From BOG-908 sp963850605 (GTDB lineage Bacteria; Pseudomonadota; Alphaproteobacteria; Acetobacterales; Acetobacteraceae), in assembly GCA_963850605.1 (NCBI GenBank), contig CAWKLX010000009.1, positions 1-64,000 on the forward strand: 64,000 bases of DNA, given 5' to 3'. Positions within the stretch are counted from its first letter, which is position 1; every line of letters starts with the position of its first letter. This document shows, piece by piece, positions 49,371 to 61,149 of the stretch. The translations under genes were made by a program, and so were the position numbers. The notes under the pieces are model-generated. The model did no database searches. It saw nothing but the letters and a program-made list of their open reading frames with translations, and was not told the DNA's origin.

Positions 49371-49697
49371 ATGAGCTTTCGCGACAACCCGCCGCAGCGC
49401 CGCTACGAGCTGGATGTGGGCGGCGACATCGCATGGGCCGATTACCGTCAAGACGGCGACAGGCTGGTGATCACCCATGTCGAAGCGCCGGCCGCCCTGC
49501 GCGGCACCGGTGCAGCGGGCCAGCTGATGGCCGCGGTGGTCGAGGATGCGCGCGCGAAGCAGATGCGCATCGTGCCCCAATGCGGCTACGCGGCCGCCTG
49601 GCTGCGCCGCCATCCCGAGCACGCGGACCTGGTCGCCGGCGGTCAGCCAGGGCCTAGGCCGATCAATGCGACGGCTTGGCCAACCCCACGCGAATAA
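49371..49697 (+). CDS. GNAT-like N-acetyltransferase (YidJ/PF14542 type)
   Basis: This is a 108-residue minimal GNAT fold. YELDVGGDIAWADYRQDGDR and LVITHVEAPAALRGTGAAGQ contain the acetyl-CoA loop (R-G-T-G-A-A), followed by MAAVVEDARAKQMRIVPQCG and YAAAWLRRHPEHADLV. Length and motifs match the small GCN5-related family PF14542, whose substrates are unknown. A GGAGG ribosome-binding site precedes ATG 49371. Its 3' end overlaps the convergent gene at 49663 by 35 bases. Confidence 0.85.
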   Translation: MSFRDNPPQRRYELDVGGDIAWADYRQDGDRLVITHVEAPAALRGTGAAGQLMAAVVEDARAKQMRIVPQCGYAAAWLRRHPEHADLVAGGQPGPRPINATAWPTPRE

Positions 49698-50094
49698 TCT
49701 CGTCCGCACCAATCGGACTGACGCCCGCTCCATCGAATGTCGGCAAGCCGCGCAACTCCGCCGGCTTCAGCCCCACAACCTCCATCACGTCGCCCACCAG
49801 CACCATCGCATCGACCGGCACGGCAACCGGCCGCGCGCCCAGCCCGAGCAGCCCGCCATACGCGATCACCACCGCCACCGTACCGTCGGGCCCGCGCACC
49901 ACCCGGTCCACACGGCCCACCAGCTCCTGGCTTTCCGTTGCCCGCACCACGGAACGATGCAGCAGGTCACCCACGCGAACCGGCTGCGGAAAACGCCGCG
50001 AAGCCGCCGCCGACAACTCCGCCGGTGACGGCGCTGCCTGCGCCATGCACGGAGCGACGGCCAGAAAAGCCAAAGCGAGCCGGCGAACCGAATG
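49663..50094 (-). CDS. Secreted PRC-barrel-like protein
   Basis: This 143-residue protein has a signal peptide (MHSVRRLALAFLAVAPCMAQ, cleavage near AQA) and a PRC-barrel-like middle: VRVGDLLHRSVVRATESQEL, VGRVDRVVRGPDGTVAVVIA and LGARPVAVPVDAMVLVGD. PRC barrels bind metals or partner proteins; no role is known here. I use ATG 50094 for the signal peptide; the frame opens ten codons earlier. It is convergent with, and overlaps, the GNAT gene. Confidence 0.68.
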   Translation of the reverse strand, partial: HSVRRLALAFLAVAPCMAQAAPSPAELSAAASRRFPQPVRVGDLLHRSVVRATESQELVGRVDRVVRGPDGTVAVVIAYGGLLGLGARPVAVPVDAMVLVGDVMEVVGLKPAELRGLPTFDGAGVSPIGADEIIRVGLAKPSH

Positions 50095-50266
50095 CATGAA
50101 AAGTCTTCCGCGGTGACGAGGCACGTCCGATGGTGGCCGCGCGCGCGACAGTTTGCAAAGCCCGGCCGATCATGGCTGCATGACGCGCGCCGGGCAGCTT
50201 GGAGCGTAACCACGCGCGCCCGCCACGCGAAGCGCCGCGAGAGGACCGCATACCGGGGGACCAAAC

Positions 50267-50911
50267 ATGATGCCCGCGCAAGCCGCGCCACGTAACCCCG
50301 CCGGACGCCGCCTGCACCCGTTGCCGATACGCATCATGCACTGGACGAACGCCGCGGCCATGCTGGTGATGATCACGTCGGGGTGGGGCATCTACGACGA
50401 CAGCGTCATCATCCGCGGCCTGCACTTCAACCAGCATTTCCGCCTCGGCAGTTGGGCGGCCGAAAGCCTGCTCTGGCATTTCGCCGGCATGTGGCTGCTC
50501 GCCATCAACGGCGCGGCCTACCTCGTCTACGGGATCGCAACCGGACGCCTGCGCGAAAGGCTGCTGCCGATACGGCCGCGCGACGTCATCCAGACCGTCC
50601 GCGACACATTGCATTTCCACATAGATCACAGCGATCTCGCGACCTACAATGCGGTCCAGAAACTTCTCTATATCGTCGTGATCGCGGCCGGCATCTCGCA
50701 GGTGGTCACCGGACTGGCGATCTGGAAACCGGTGCAGTTCGGCTGGCTGGTCGCCCTGTTCGGCGGATTCCAAGGCGCGCGCCTGGTGCATTTCCTCGGC
50801 ATGGTCGTCATCGTCGGTTTCCTGGCCGTGCACGTCGCCCTCTCGATCCTGGTGCCCAGCACGCTGTGGGCCATGCTGACCGGCGGCCCCCGCCTGGGCG
50901 CGCGCACGTGA
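50267..50911 (+). CDS. Cytochrome b561-type membrane subunit
   Basis: This 214-residue di-heme cytochrome b has four helices. Heme-ligand histidines lie in IRIMHWTNAAAMLVMI, SLLWHFAGMWLLAING and LVHFLGMVVIVGFLAVHVAL. It resembles cytochrome b subunits of thiosulfate reductase, Ni-Fe hydrogenase and formate dehydrogenase type and would link the adjacent molybdopterin protein to the quinone pool. Its TGA overlaps the next GTG (GTGA), implying that both subunits are translated together. Confidence 0.85.
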   Translation: MMPAQAAPRNPAGRRLHPLPIRIMHWTNAAAMLVMITSGWGIYDDSVIIRGLHFNQHFRLGSWAAESLLWHFAGMWLLAINGAAYLVYGIATGRLRERLLPIRPRDVIQTVRDTLHFHIDHSDLATYNAVQKLLYIVVIAAGISQVVTGLAIWKPVQFGWLVALFGGFQGARLVHFLGMVVIVGFLAVHVALSILVPSTLWAMLTGGPRLGART

Positions 50912-51681
50912 CATCGCCGTTCCGCCCCGCGCGTCCGCCCGGCCCGTCCGTGCTGGAAGACCATCGCGGCCTGCTCCGCGCGATCGAACGACGCGGCCTC
51001 ATCCGCGGCGGCCTCTCGCTCGGCGCGCTGACCATGCTGACCGGCTGCGACATCGGCACCCCGGCCGCGGTGGAACGCGCGCTCCGCGCGATCGCCGATT
51101 TCAACGACGACGTGCAGGGCCTGCTGTTCGACCCACACAAACTGGCGCCCACCTATCCCGCCTCGATGGTGCTGAAACCACCCAAATTCAACGCCTACTA
51201 CGACGTGGAAAAAGTCAAACCCGTCGATGGCGCTACCTGGAAGCTAGAATTGTCGGGCCTGATCGCCGACCGCCGCCCCTGGACCACGCAGCAGATCGCC
51301 GAATTGCCGGTGCGCGACATGATCATCCGCCATGTCTGCGTCGAGGGCTGGGACTATATCGGCGAATGGTCCGGCGTCCCGCTGCGCGCTTTCCTCGAAC
51401 GCGTCGGCGCCGACACGCGCGCCAAATACGTGGCCTTCCGCACCGCAGACGACTACCCCAGCAGCATCGACATGGCCACCGCCCTGCACCCGCAAACCCT
51501 GCTGGCCACGCGCTACGCGGGCGAAACGCTCGCCGACCCGTTCGGCTTCCCGCTCCGCCTGCGCACCTCGACGAAACTCGGCTACAAGAACCCGAAATGG
51601 ATCACCGCCATCGAGGTCACCAACACCTACCCCGGCGGTTTCTGGGAAAAAGCCGGATTCAACTGGTTCGGCGGCATTTGA
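50908..51681 (+). CDS. Molybdopterin-dependent oxidoreductase (sulfite oxidase/MsrP-type fold)
   Basis: This 257-residue protein carries the single Mo-cofactor domain. RHVCVEGWDYIGEWSGVPL holds the Cys that ligates Mo. KYVAFRTADDYPSSIDM and PFGFPLRLRTSTKLGYKNPK lie further on, ending YPGGFWEKAGFNW. The N-terminus has a Tat-type motif RRGLIRGG followed by a hydrophobic stretch and a lipobox (LTGC), so it may be exported folded and lipid-anchored. It starts at GTG 50908, coupled to the cytochrome b gene. Substrate is unknown; methionine sulfoxide or sulfur compounds are the family precedents. Confidence 0.85.
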   Translation: MTSPFRPARPPGPSVLEDHRGLLRAIERRGLIRGGLSLGALTMLTGCDIGTPAAVERALRAIADFNDDVQGLLFDPHKLAPTYPASMVLKPPKFNAYYDVEKVKPVDGATWKLELSGLIADRRPWTTQQIAELPVRDMIIRHVCVEGWDYIGEWSGVPLRAFLERVGADTRAKYVAFRTADDYPSSIDMATALHPQTLLATRYAGETLADPFGFPLRLRTSTKLGYKNPKWITAIEVTNTYPGGFWEKAGFNWFGGI

Positions 51682-51712
51682 TTCCCGACACTCGAACGGG
51701 CCGTCGCCGCGC

Positions 51713-52498
51713 ATGATGATGCACGTCGACATGGTGTACGGCCTGCCGACCTGGCTGCAGGCCGTCCTCCTCATCGGCGGGGCGGTGATCGGCAGTGTGG
51801 CCATCGAACTGGCGACGAAACGGATCATCCTGGAGGATGTGCGGCGCCAGCACAACGACGTCGCCGCTGCCATGTTCGGCGTCATCGGCGTGACATTCGC
51901 CGTGCTGCTGGCCTTCGTCGTCATGTTCACGTTCGAACAATTCAACGCCGCCCGCGCCGCCTCGGGCGTGGAAGCGACCACCGTGCAGGACGTGGCCGAC
52001 GCCGCGTCCGCCCTGCCGGCGCACGAAGCTTTGCGGGCCGATGTCGCCGCTTACGTGCGCGCCGTCATCGCACGCGAGTGGCCGGCGCAGGCGGAAGGCC
52101 ACGCCGACGACAGCGCGCGGCCGGCCTTGCGCGCGCTCCAGGCAGAAGCGTCCGGCTTCGTCCCGACCGATCAGGCGCAGACGAATTTTCACGCCGCCCT
52201 CGTGGCAGCGCTCACCCGCTTGCAGGATGCACGCGCGGCACGGCTGGCCGCCGCCGCCAACACGGTCCCGTCCGTCGTCTGGGCCGTGATGTTGCTCGGC
52301 GGCGCGCTGACCATCGTCGCCGGATCGTTCCTGGGCGCCTCCAGCCTGCGCATGCACATGGTGATGTCGGCGACGCTCGCCGCCTCCGGCGCCCTCGTCG
52401 TCGTGCTCATCGTGGCGCTGAGCCAGCCATTCCGCGGCGATTTCCGCGTCACCACCGCGCCGTTCGAACGCGTCCTGGCGCAGCTCGATGCCAGATGA
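51713..52498 (+). CDS. DUF4239 membrane protein
   Basis: This 261-residue protein has two N-terminal helices (LQAVLLIGGAVIGSVAIELA, VIGVTFAVLLAFVVMFTFEQ) and two C-terminal helices (VVWAVMLLGGALTIVAGSFL, ATLAASGALVVVLIVALSQP), with a soluble helical middle. The motif EDVRRQHNDVAAAMFGVIGV and the C-terminal FRGDFRVTTAPFERVL fit DUF4239 (bestrophin-like) proteins. Three ATGs in a row (51713, 51716, 51719) precede the frame. It overlaps the debranching enzyme gene by 11 bases. Confidence 0.8.
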   Translation: MMMHVDMVYGLPTWLQAVLLIGGAVIGSVAIELATKRIILEDVRRQHNDVAAAMFGVIGVTFAVLLAFVVMFTFEQFNAARAASGVEATTVQDVADAASALPAHEALRADVAAYVRAVIAREWPAQAEGHADDSARPALRALQAEASGFVPTDQAQTNFHAALVAALTRLQDARAARLAAAANTVPSVVWAVMLLGGALTIVAGSFLGASSLRMHMVMSATLAASGALVVVLIVALSQPFRGDFRVTTAPFERVLAQLDAR

Positions 52499-54373
52499 CG
52501 CGCCCGCCGCATCGGAATGGCTGGAGGCGGATGGTCGCGGCGGCTTTGCGTCCGGCCCCGCGCACGGCCCGCGCACGCGCCGCTACCACGCGCTGCTGCT
52601 CACCGCGCAGCCGCCGCCCGGGGACCGCATGGTGCTGGTGGCGGACGTGGAAGCCTGGGTCGAGCAAGCCGGTCAGCGGATCGCGTTGACCTCGCAACGC
52701 TATGCGCCCGACATAACGACACAGGGCGCCACGGCCACGTTCGACCCTGCCCCCTGGCCAAGCTGGAGCGCCGAATTGCCAGGCGGCGTCACCGTCGTTC
52801 ACGAATTGCTCGTCGATCCGGAAGGCGGCGACACGGTGCTGCGCTGGCGCGGCCTGGCGCCCGACATGTCGCTGCACGTCCGCCCGCTGCTGGCCACGCG
52901 CAACTACCACGCCCTGCAGCAGGAGAATCCTGCCTGCGATGTCTCGCCGCAGATAGCCGGCGGCAATGCCGCCTGGCGCCCCTACGCCGGCCAGCCCGCC
53001 ACCGCCTGCCTGACCAACGGCACGTATCGCCACGACCCGTGCTGGTATCGGCACTTTTTCTACACCGAGGAATGTCGGCGCGGCCTGGACTGCACCGAGG
53101 ATCTCGTATCGCCCGGCGTGTTCAGCTATGCATCCGGCAACGCCGACCCGGTGATGATATTGCGCGCCGGCGACGGCATATCCGCACGCGCCGCACCGCT
53201 CGCCGCCCGCATCCTCGAAACCCGCGCGCGCCGCACCTCAAGCAACGACGCGCTCGCAGCCGCCGTCCGCGCCTATCTGATCGAGCGCCCAGCCGATGGC
53301 GGATGCGGACTTATCGCCGGCTATCCCTGGTTCGGCGAATGGGGCCGCGACACGTTCATCGCCCTGCGCGGCCTGCTGCTGGGCACCGGACGTGTCGCCG
53401 AAGCACAGGCGGTGCTGCTGGCCTGGGCCGGCCTCGTCTCCGAAGGCATGCTGCCGAACCGCCTGGCCGATGGCGGCACGCCGGAATACAACAGCGTGGA
53501 CGCCTCGCTCTGGTACATCGTCGCCGTGCACGACCTGTTGGCCGCACAGGCCAACGTGCCGGACGCGGTCCGCGCGCGGTTGCGCGACGCATGCGAGGCG
53601 ATCCTGCAAGGCTACGCGAACGGCACGCGATACCGTATCGCCGCCGATACGGATGGCTTGCTGCGCGCCGGCGAACCGGGGCGGCAACTGACGTGGATGG
53701 ACGCCAAAGTGGGGGACTGGGTCGTCACACCACGTATCGGCAAGCCGGTGGAAGTGCAGGCGCTGTGGCACAGCGCGCTGCGCATCGGCGGTGCCTGGAA
53801 TGCGCGCTGGACGGCGCTGGCCGATCGCGCATCGTCGAGTTTCTCGAGGACATTCGCCAACCCGGCGGGCGGGTTGTTCGACGTGATCGATGTGGACCAC
53901 ACGCCGGGCAACTCGAACTCCTCCGTTCGTCCGAACCAGATCTTTGCCGTCGGCGGCGTACCCTTCCCCTTGCTGGACGGCGCCGCCGCCCGCGCGGTGG
54001 TCGATCTGGTGGAGGCGCAGCTTCTGACGCCGATGGGGTTGCGCACATTGTCACCCGGCAATCCCGCCTACCAGCCGCGTTATCACGGCACGCCGCGCGA
54101 GCGGGACGGCGCCTACCACCAGGGCACGGTCTGGCCATGGCTGATCGGACCGTTCACCGAAGCCTGGCTCCGCGTGCGCGGAAACACACAGGCGGCACGT
54201 GCCGAAGCGCGCACGCGCTTCGTGCAGCCATTGCTCGACCGCATGTCCGAGTACGGCATCGGCCATGTCTGCGAAGTCGCCGACGGTGACGCGCCGCACG
54301 CGCCCGGCGGCTGTCCGTTCCAGGCCTGGTCGCTGGGCGAACTGATCCGCGCGCGCGCGTTCACGGCGCCGGC

Positions 54374-54377
<4 letters not shown>
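52488..54377 (+). CDS. Amylo-alpha-1,6-glucosidase (glycogen debranching enzyme type)
   Basis: This 629-residue protein has an N-terminal GDE domain (EWLEADGRGGFASGPAHGPR, TRRYHALLLTAQPPPG) and a C-terminal (alpha/alpha)6 barrel with YPWFGEWGRDTFIALRGLLL (acidic residues likely catalytic), NRLADGGTPEYNSVDASLWY and AYHQGTVWPWLIGPFTEAWL. It should hydrolyse alpha-1,6 branches of glycogen or a related glucan in the cytoplasm. It overlaps the genes on both sides (ATG 52488 inside the DUF4239 gene; GTGA with the GH63 gene), so it is part of a tight operon. Confidence 0.92.
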
Positions 54378-57008
<2,631 letters not shown>

Positions 57009-57023
57009 CATTGACGGGGTCGG

Positions 57024-57105
57024 AAGCAAGGACTTCTTTTTTGAAAAAAAGAAGCAAAAAACTTTTTTCGGTGCTGTCGCGGAGTGAGTGGGAAATGTTT
57101 TTTGG
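57024..57105. repeat. Dispersed two-hairpin element, copy 4 (core inverted)
   Basis: The first hairpin CTTCTTTTTT-GA-AAAAAAGAAG type (57033-57054) is followed by CAAAAAACTTTTTT. The core GTGCTGTCGCGGAG (57071-57084) lies in the opposite orientation to copy 2 relative to its hairpin. Located between convergent genes, it is a likely two-way terminator. Confidence 0.7.
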
Positions 57106-57120
57106 TTGGATCGGTCCTCG

Positions 57121-59433
57121 TCAAAACGTCACCCGCACCCCAGCGAACACCCCCACGGGCGCCGCCAGCGTGTAACTCCGCGGGTTGGTCGCACCCGGCG
57201 CCTGCACAAGATCGACCGCACCGGTCGGTGAGAACGTACCGAACGTGGCGTAGCGCCGGTCCAGCACGTTCTGCGCATGGGCGAACACCTGCACGTGCCG
57301 CGTCACATCGTAGCTGGTGTGCAGGTTCAGCGTGAAAAACCCCGGCAGATGCGGCGTCAGATTGGCCTCGTCGCCGAACAGCACCTGGCCGCTCTGCCAC
57401 TGTCCGTCCGCGCCTGCCCGCCACGCACCGGTAATCGACGCATCGCCGCCCAGTTTCACCACGTGGCGCGGAATGCCCGGCAGCGTGTCGCCGGGCTTCA
57501 CCGTCAAGTTGCCGTTCGCGTCGGCCGCCGGATTGCTGCCGGCGGACTCCACGTATCCGGTCCGAAACGTCGCCTCGGTGAAACTGTAAGTCGCATACAG
57601 GGAAAATCCGGTCGCCTTCACATCCACCCGCGCGGAACCACCCTGCCGGCGCGTCTGGCCGACATTGGCGAAGAATGCGCGATTGAGCGTCGTACTATTG
57701 ACGAACACGATATCGTCGTCGGAATCGGTGCGGTACAGCGATACGTCGTAGCCCAGCCGCAATCCCTCGGGCAGCCGCGCATGGCCCCGCAGCCCCGCCT
57801 CCCAGGTATGCGCGACCACCTGCCTCAGATCGGGGTCGCCCACGAAAAAATTGGCCAGGCTGCACGAGTTTTGCGGACCCGCGCAGGACAGCTCGGCCGG
57901 TGTCGGCGCCCGGTTCGCCTCCGCATAGCCCGCATAGGCCGTCAGCCATCCCGCCGCCTGATACGTCAACCCCGCCGCCGGATTGAACCTTGCGTAGGCA
58001 TGCCGGCCGGTCAGGTCGCCGCCCCCTTGGTCGGACAAGTCGATCTCGGCGAAATTGAACCTGCCGGACACGGTCGCCGCCAAGGCGCCAGACACATTCA
58101 ACGTGTCGGACGCGTAGCCGCCGGCATAGGCATCGCCGACCGCCACGCGCACGGGCACGTTCTGTCCCGGCTCGTCGATCACCACGCCCGGTCCGGCGAA
58201 ATCGCGCGATACCGGGGTCAGCCCTCCCAGCAGCGCGGTCGCGGAAAACTCGGTCCGCGCACCGTCGAACGACGCGCCGGCCACGAGATGATTGGCCAGA
58301 CCGAACACGTGGCCGGTATCGGTGAACTGCGCGCCCGCGCCGTATGCGGTGGTGTTCGTGGTCTGCTCATCCAGCTCGTTGTAGGCGCCGCCTCGCAGAA
58401 AGTCGGGGATCGGCCCGCCGCCCCGTGTCGTGCTCGGCACGCCCGGCGCCTGGCACAGCAGGCCCGAACCATCGTTGCACGGCCCGTCCTGCGGCACGTT
58501 GCCGTTGCGCACGCGTTGCAGAAAATTGCCGACATAGCCCTGACCCTGCACCGACATCACCGGCCCCAGATCCAGCGTTCCGCGCGCGGCAAGCTGGGCA
58601 TATCGGTTGGCGATCAAATTGGGCGCGGTGAACTGCGCGGCAGGGTCGGCCGCCAGCAATTGCACCGGCGCGCTGCCCGGCCCGTTAATGTCCGAATTGG
58701 CGAGCGTCAGATCAAGATGCGCCTCCGCACCCTCCCGCTTCAGCCCATAATCGGCAAACAGGTTTTGAATATCGGTGGATTGCAGATTGCGCCAGCCGTC
58801 TTCATGCACCACGCTGCCGGCCACGTACACCGCCTGGTTGCCGCGTTGCACGCCATACTGCGCATCGGCCTGCACGCGGCCGAACGAGCCGCCCGATACA
58901 TCGATCTCCCCGCCGGGGTTCGAGAAACCGTCCTTCAGCGCCACGCTGATCGATCCGCCCAACGCGTTCAGCCCGAACAGCGGATTGGACCCCTCCACGT
59001 TCAGCCGCGCGATCGCCACGTCCGGTATCAAATCCCAGTTCACCGTATCGCCAAACGCCTGGTTGAACCGCGTGCCGTTCACATACACCGCGATCCCCTG
59101 CGACGTGCCCTGCAAGGGCGAGACCTCGAAACCGTTATAGAAAATCGAAGGCTGGTCCGGATTGCCCGACGCGCTGTCCAAATTGATGCCCGCCACCTGC
59201 GTATCGAGCGCGCCCAGCAGGTCGGGCGCCCCCTCGCGCGCGATATCGGCGCTGCCCAGCACCTGCGTCTGCACCGGTATCGCGTTGCGGTCCACGCCGC
59301 TGCCCAGCAAAGGCGAGCTGCCCACCACCGTGATCTGCTCCACCGTGGGCGCTGTCTGCGCGTGCGCCGCAGCCGCGGCCAGGCACGCCACACCCAGCGT
59401 GGCGCACCCGAAAGCGAATTTCATCTGCGTCAT
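57121..59433 (-). CDS. TonB-dependent outer-membrane receptor
   Basis: This is a 770-residue receptor with a signal peptide (MKFAFGCATLGVACLAAAAA, cleavage after AQA), a probable TonB box (VEQITVVGS) and a plug domain (DLLGALDTQVAGINLDSASG, IAVYVNGTRFNQAFGDTVNW, VEGSNPLFGLNALGGSISVA). A 22-strand barrel follows, with the typical last segment YDVTRHVQVFAHAQNVLDRR-Y and the terminal aromatic VRVTF. No siderophore or Fur-box motif is visible nearby, so the ligand is unknown. It ends at the hairpin element and follows the sedolisin gene in the same direction. Confidence 0.93.
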   Translation of the reverse strand: MTQMKFAFGCATLGVACLAAAAAHAQTAPTVEQITVVGSSPLLGSGVDRNAIPVQTQVLGSADIAREGAPDLLGALDTQVAGINLDSASGNPDQPSIFYNGFEVSPLQGTSQGIAVYVNGTRFNQAFGDTVNWDLIPDVAIARLNVEGSNPLFGLNALGGSISVALKDGFSNPGGEIDVSGGSFGRVQADAQYGVQRGNQAVYVAGSVVHEDGWRNLQSTDIQNLFADYGLKREGAEAHLDLTLANSDINGPGSAPVQLLAADPAAQFTAPNLIANRYAQLAARGTLDLGPVMSVQGQGYVGNFLQRVRNGNVPQDGPCNDGSGLLCQAPGVPSTTRGGGPIPDFLRGGAYNELDEQTTNTTAYGAGAQFTDTGHVFGLANHLVAGASFDGARTEFSATALLGGLTPVSRDFAGPGVVIDEPGQNVPVRVAVGDAYAGGYASDTLNVSGALAATVSGRFNFAEIDLSDQGGGDLTGRHAYARFNPAAGLTYQAAGWLTAYAGYAEANRAPTPAELSCAGPQNSCSLANFFVGDPDLRQVVAHTWEAGLRGHARLPEGLRLGYDVSLYRTDSDDDIVFVNSTTLNRAFFANVGQTRRQGGSARVDVKATGFSLYATYSFTEATFRTGYVESAGSNPAADANGNLTVKPGDTLPGIPRHVVKLGGDASITGAWRAGADGQWQSGQVLFGDEANLTPHLPGFFTLNLHTSYDVTRHVQVFAHAQNVLDRRYATFGTFSPTGAVDLVQAPGATNPRSYTLAAPVGVFAGVRVTF

Positions 59434-59514
59434 CGAGGCGCGGGTTCCGTCATCCGTGCAGGCGAAGCACGCCGATGTTGCGGCAAGATGTCAGCCCGTT
59501 CGCGCGCGGCCGCC

Positions 59515-61092
59515 CTATCGACGCGGCCGCACCAGCGCCCGGATGGTCCGCTCCCCATCGGGCGAGCCCAGCCCCGTCACCAGGTCGAAACCAGGTCCCG
59601 CACGATACCGCCCATTCCAGCCCAGCACCTGGTCGTGCAACGGCGCGCCCGCCGCCGACTGGCCATACAAAGCGGGCGGAAAAAACCCGACAACCGGCCG
59701 GCCCTCGCTCACCGCACGCTCGTTGGCCAGCGCCACAAACCCGGCCCATAACGGCGCCGCATAGCTCGTCCCCCCGTTGCCGCCGCTGCACCGCAAATTG
59801 TAGCAGCTGAAATTGTCCGTATCCGCGTCCCCCGCAATGTCGGGCACGTTGCGCAGCGTGGTCGAGCCGCGATTGGCGATGCTGACGAACGGCGCCTGCC
59901 AGTCCGGTAGGGCGATCGCGTCCGGCGAAGGCCCGCCGCCGCTATACCGCCACCCCGTCTCCGCCCGCCAGGTCCCGCCCGGCCCGTCGGTCGCCAGATC
60001 CGTGCCGCCCACCGCGATCGCATACGCATCGTCGGCCGGCCAAACCGCACCCTGCGCGAGGTGATACCCGTCATCCCCGGTCGCCACCAAGATCGTCTGC
60101 CCCTGCACCGCCATCTGCTGCAGCACCGGCTCGTCCAGCCGCGCATTCGGGTGCCATCCCCACGAGACGGACAGCACGCTGCACATATCGTCGCTGGCCA
60201 TGCGCGCCAGGATCGAGATCGGCACATGCCCCCCGTAATAGACCAGCCGGTCCAGCCCCGGCGCCATGGAGACCGCCTCCTCGATGTCGAGCGCCTCCTC
60301 CGCATCGTGGCACTTCCCGCGGCACACGTCATGAATGCCGTTCAGCGCGACGTTCACGATCGGCACCGACGAGGCGGCGTGGACGCGGTCGAAATACGTC
60401 GCCACATCCACCGGATTGTACGACCCCAGCTCGAACACCCCCACCGACTGGCCGGCGCCCGTCAGCCCGCCATGCCCGTAATAGGCGGCGCGCACATCCT
60501 GCGCGGTAAACTGGCCGTGCGGCCCGGACCCGCCCGCCCCCGCCCGCTCCACCGCCTGCACCAGCCGGGGCCGCGGCCGATCGAAATCCGTCAGCCCCTC
60601 CACCCCCATCACCGGGGCGGCCGTATCCAGCGACGGCTCGCGATCCGGCGACAGGAACAGCCGGTTCTCCGTCGGATGGCGATACAGGCCGAACCGCACA
60701 TGCAGCAGCCGTTCCAGATCGGCGATACGCCCATGCGCGTCGATCTCCACGCGGCTGGCCAGCGCCGCCTCCGGCGTCACACCCCCCGCCGCCAGCGCCG
60801 CGCGCACTGCGTCGTAGTCGGCCGTCCTGGGGCCGAACCGCTCGACGAATTCCTGCGCCGTCAGCCAGTGCCGGAACTGCGCGTCACCCGGGTCGATCAG
60901 GCGGGCCAGCGTCCGGGCCAGCTCGCCCCGATGGCGCAATTCCAGCACCACGGCAATCGGCAGCTCCATCCCGGGGTCGGGCCTGGCCACCGGCTGCGCC
61001 CCCTGCGCCACGATGTCGGGGACGGAGGCGCCCAGGGCCGGCACCGCCAAGGCGGCAAGGGCAAAGGCCAGGCCGGCGCGTATCAGCTTCAT
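59515..61092 (-). CDS. Sedolisin (peptidase family S53), secreted acid protease
   Basis: This 525-residue secreted precursor has a signal peptide (MKLIRAGLAFALAALAVPAL, cleavage after GA) and an S53 prodomain (IDPGDAQFRHWLTAQEFVER, FGPRTADYDAVRAALAA, LLHVRFGLYRHPTENRLFL). In the catalytic domain Glu265 and Asp269 lie in HDAEEALDIEEAVSMAPG, the oxyanion Asp in VATGDDGYH and the nucleophile Ser443 in GGNGGTSYAAPLWAGF. Sedolisins work at low pH, so this suits an acidic habitat. Start at 61092 gives the signal peptide; the frame opens 18 codons earlier. Confidence 0.93.
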   Translation of the reverse strand: MKLIRAGLAFALAALAVPALGASVPDIVAQGAQPVARPDPGMELPIAVVLELRHRGELARTLARLIDPGDAQFRHWLTAQEFVERFGPRTADYDAVRAALAAGGVTPEAALASRVEIDAHGRIADLERLLHVRFGLYRHPTENRLFLSPDREPSLDTAAPVMGVEGLTDFDRPRPRLVQAVERAGAGGSGPHGQFTAQDVRAAYYGHGGLTGAGQSVGVFELGSYNPVDVATYFDRVHAASSVPIVNVALNGIHDVCRGKCHDAEEALDIEEAVSMAPGLDRLVYYGGHVPISILARMASDDMCSVLSVSWGWHPNARLDEPVLQQMAVQGQTILVATGDDGYHLAQGAVWPADDAYAIAVGGTDLATDGPGGTWRAETGWRYSGGGPSPDAIALPDWQAPFVSIANRGSTTLRNVPDIAGDADTDNFSCYNLRCSGGNGGTSYAAPLWAGFVALANERAVSEGRPVVGFFPPALYGQSAAGAPLHDQVLGWNGRYRAGPGFDLVTGLGSPDGERTIRALVRPRR

Positions 61093-61149
61093 GGCACACC
61101 ACCTGTGAAAGGCGGGCAGCCTAGGCCCGCCCAGCCCCCACGTCACGCA

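Noticed and set aside
57277..59751. Plus-strand open frame of over 800 codons
   Set aside because: It is antisense to the TonB receptor, which has a clear signal peptide, plug and barrel; the mirror frame has no domain.
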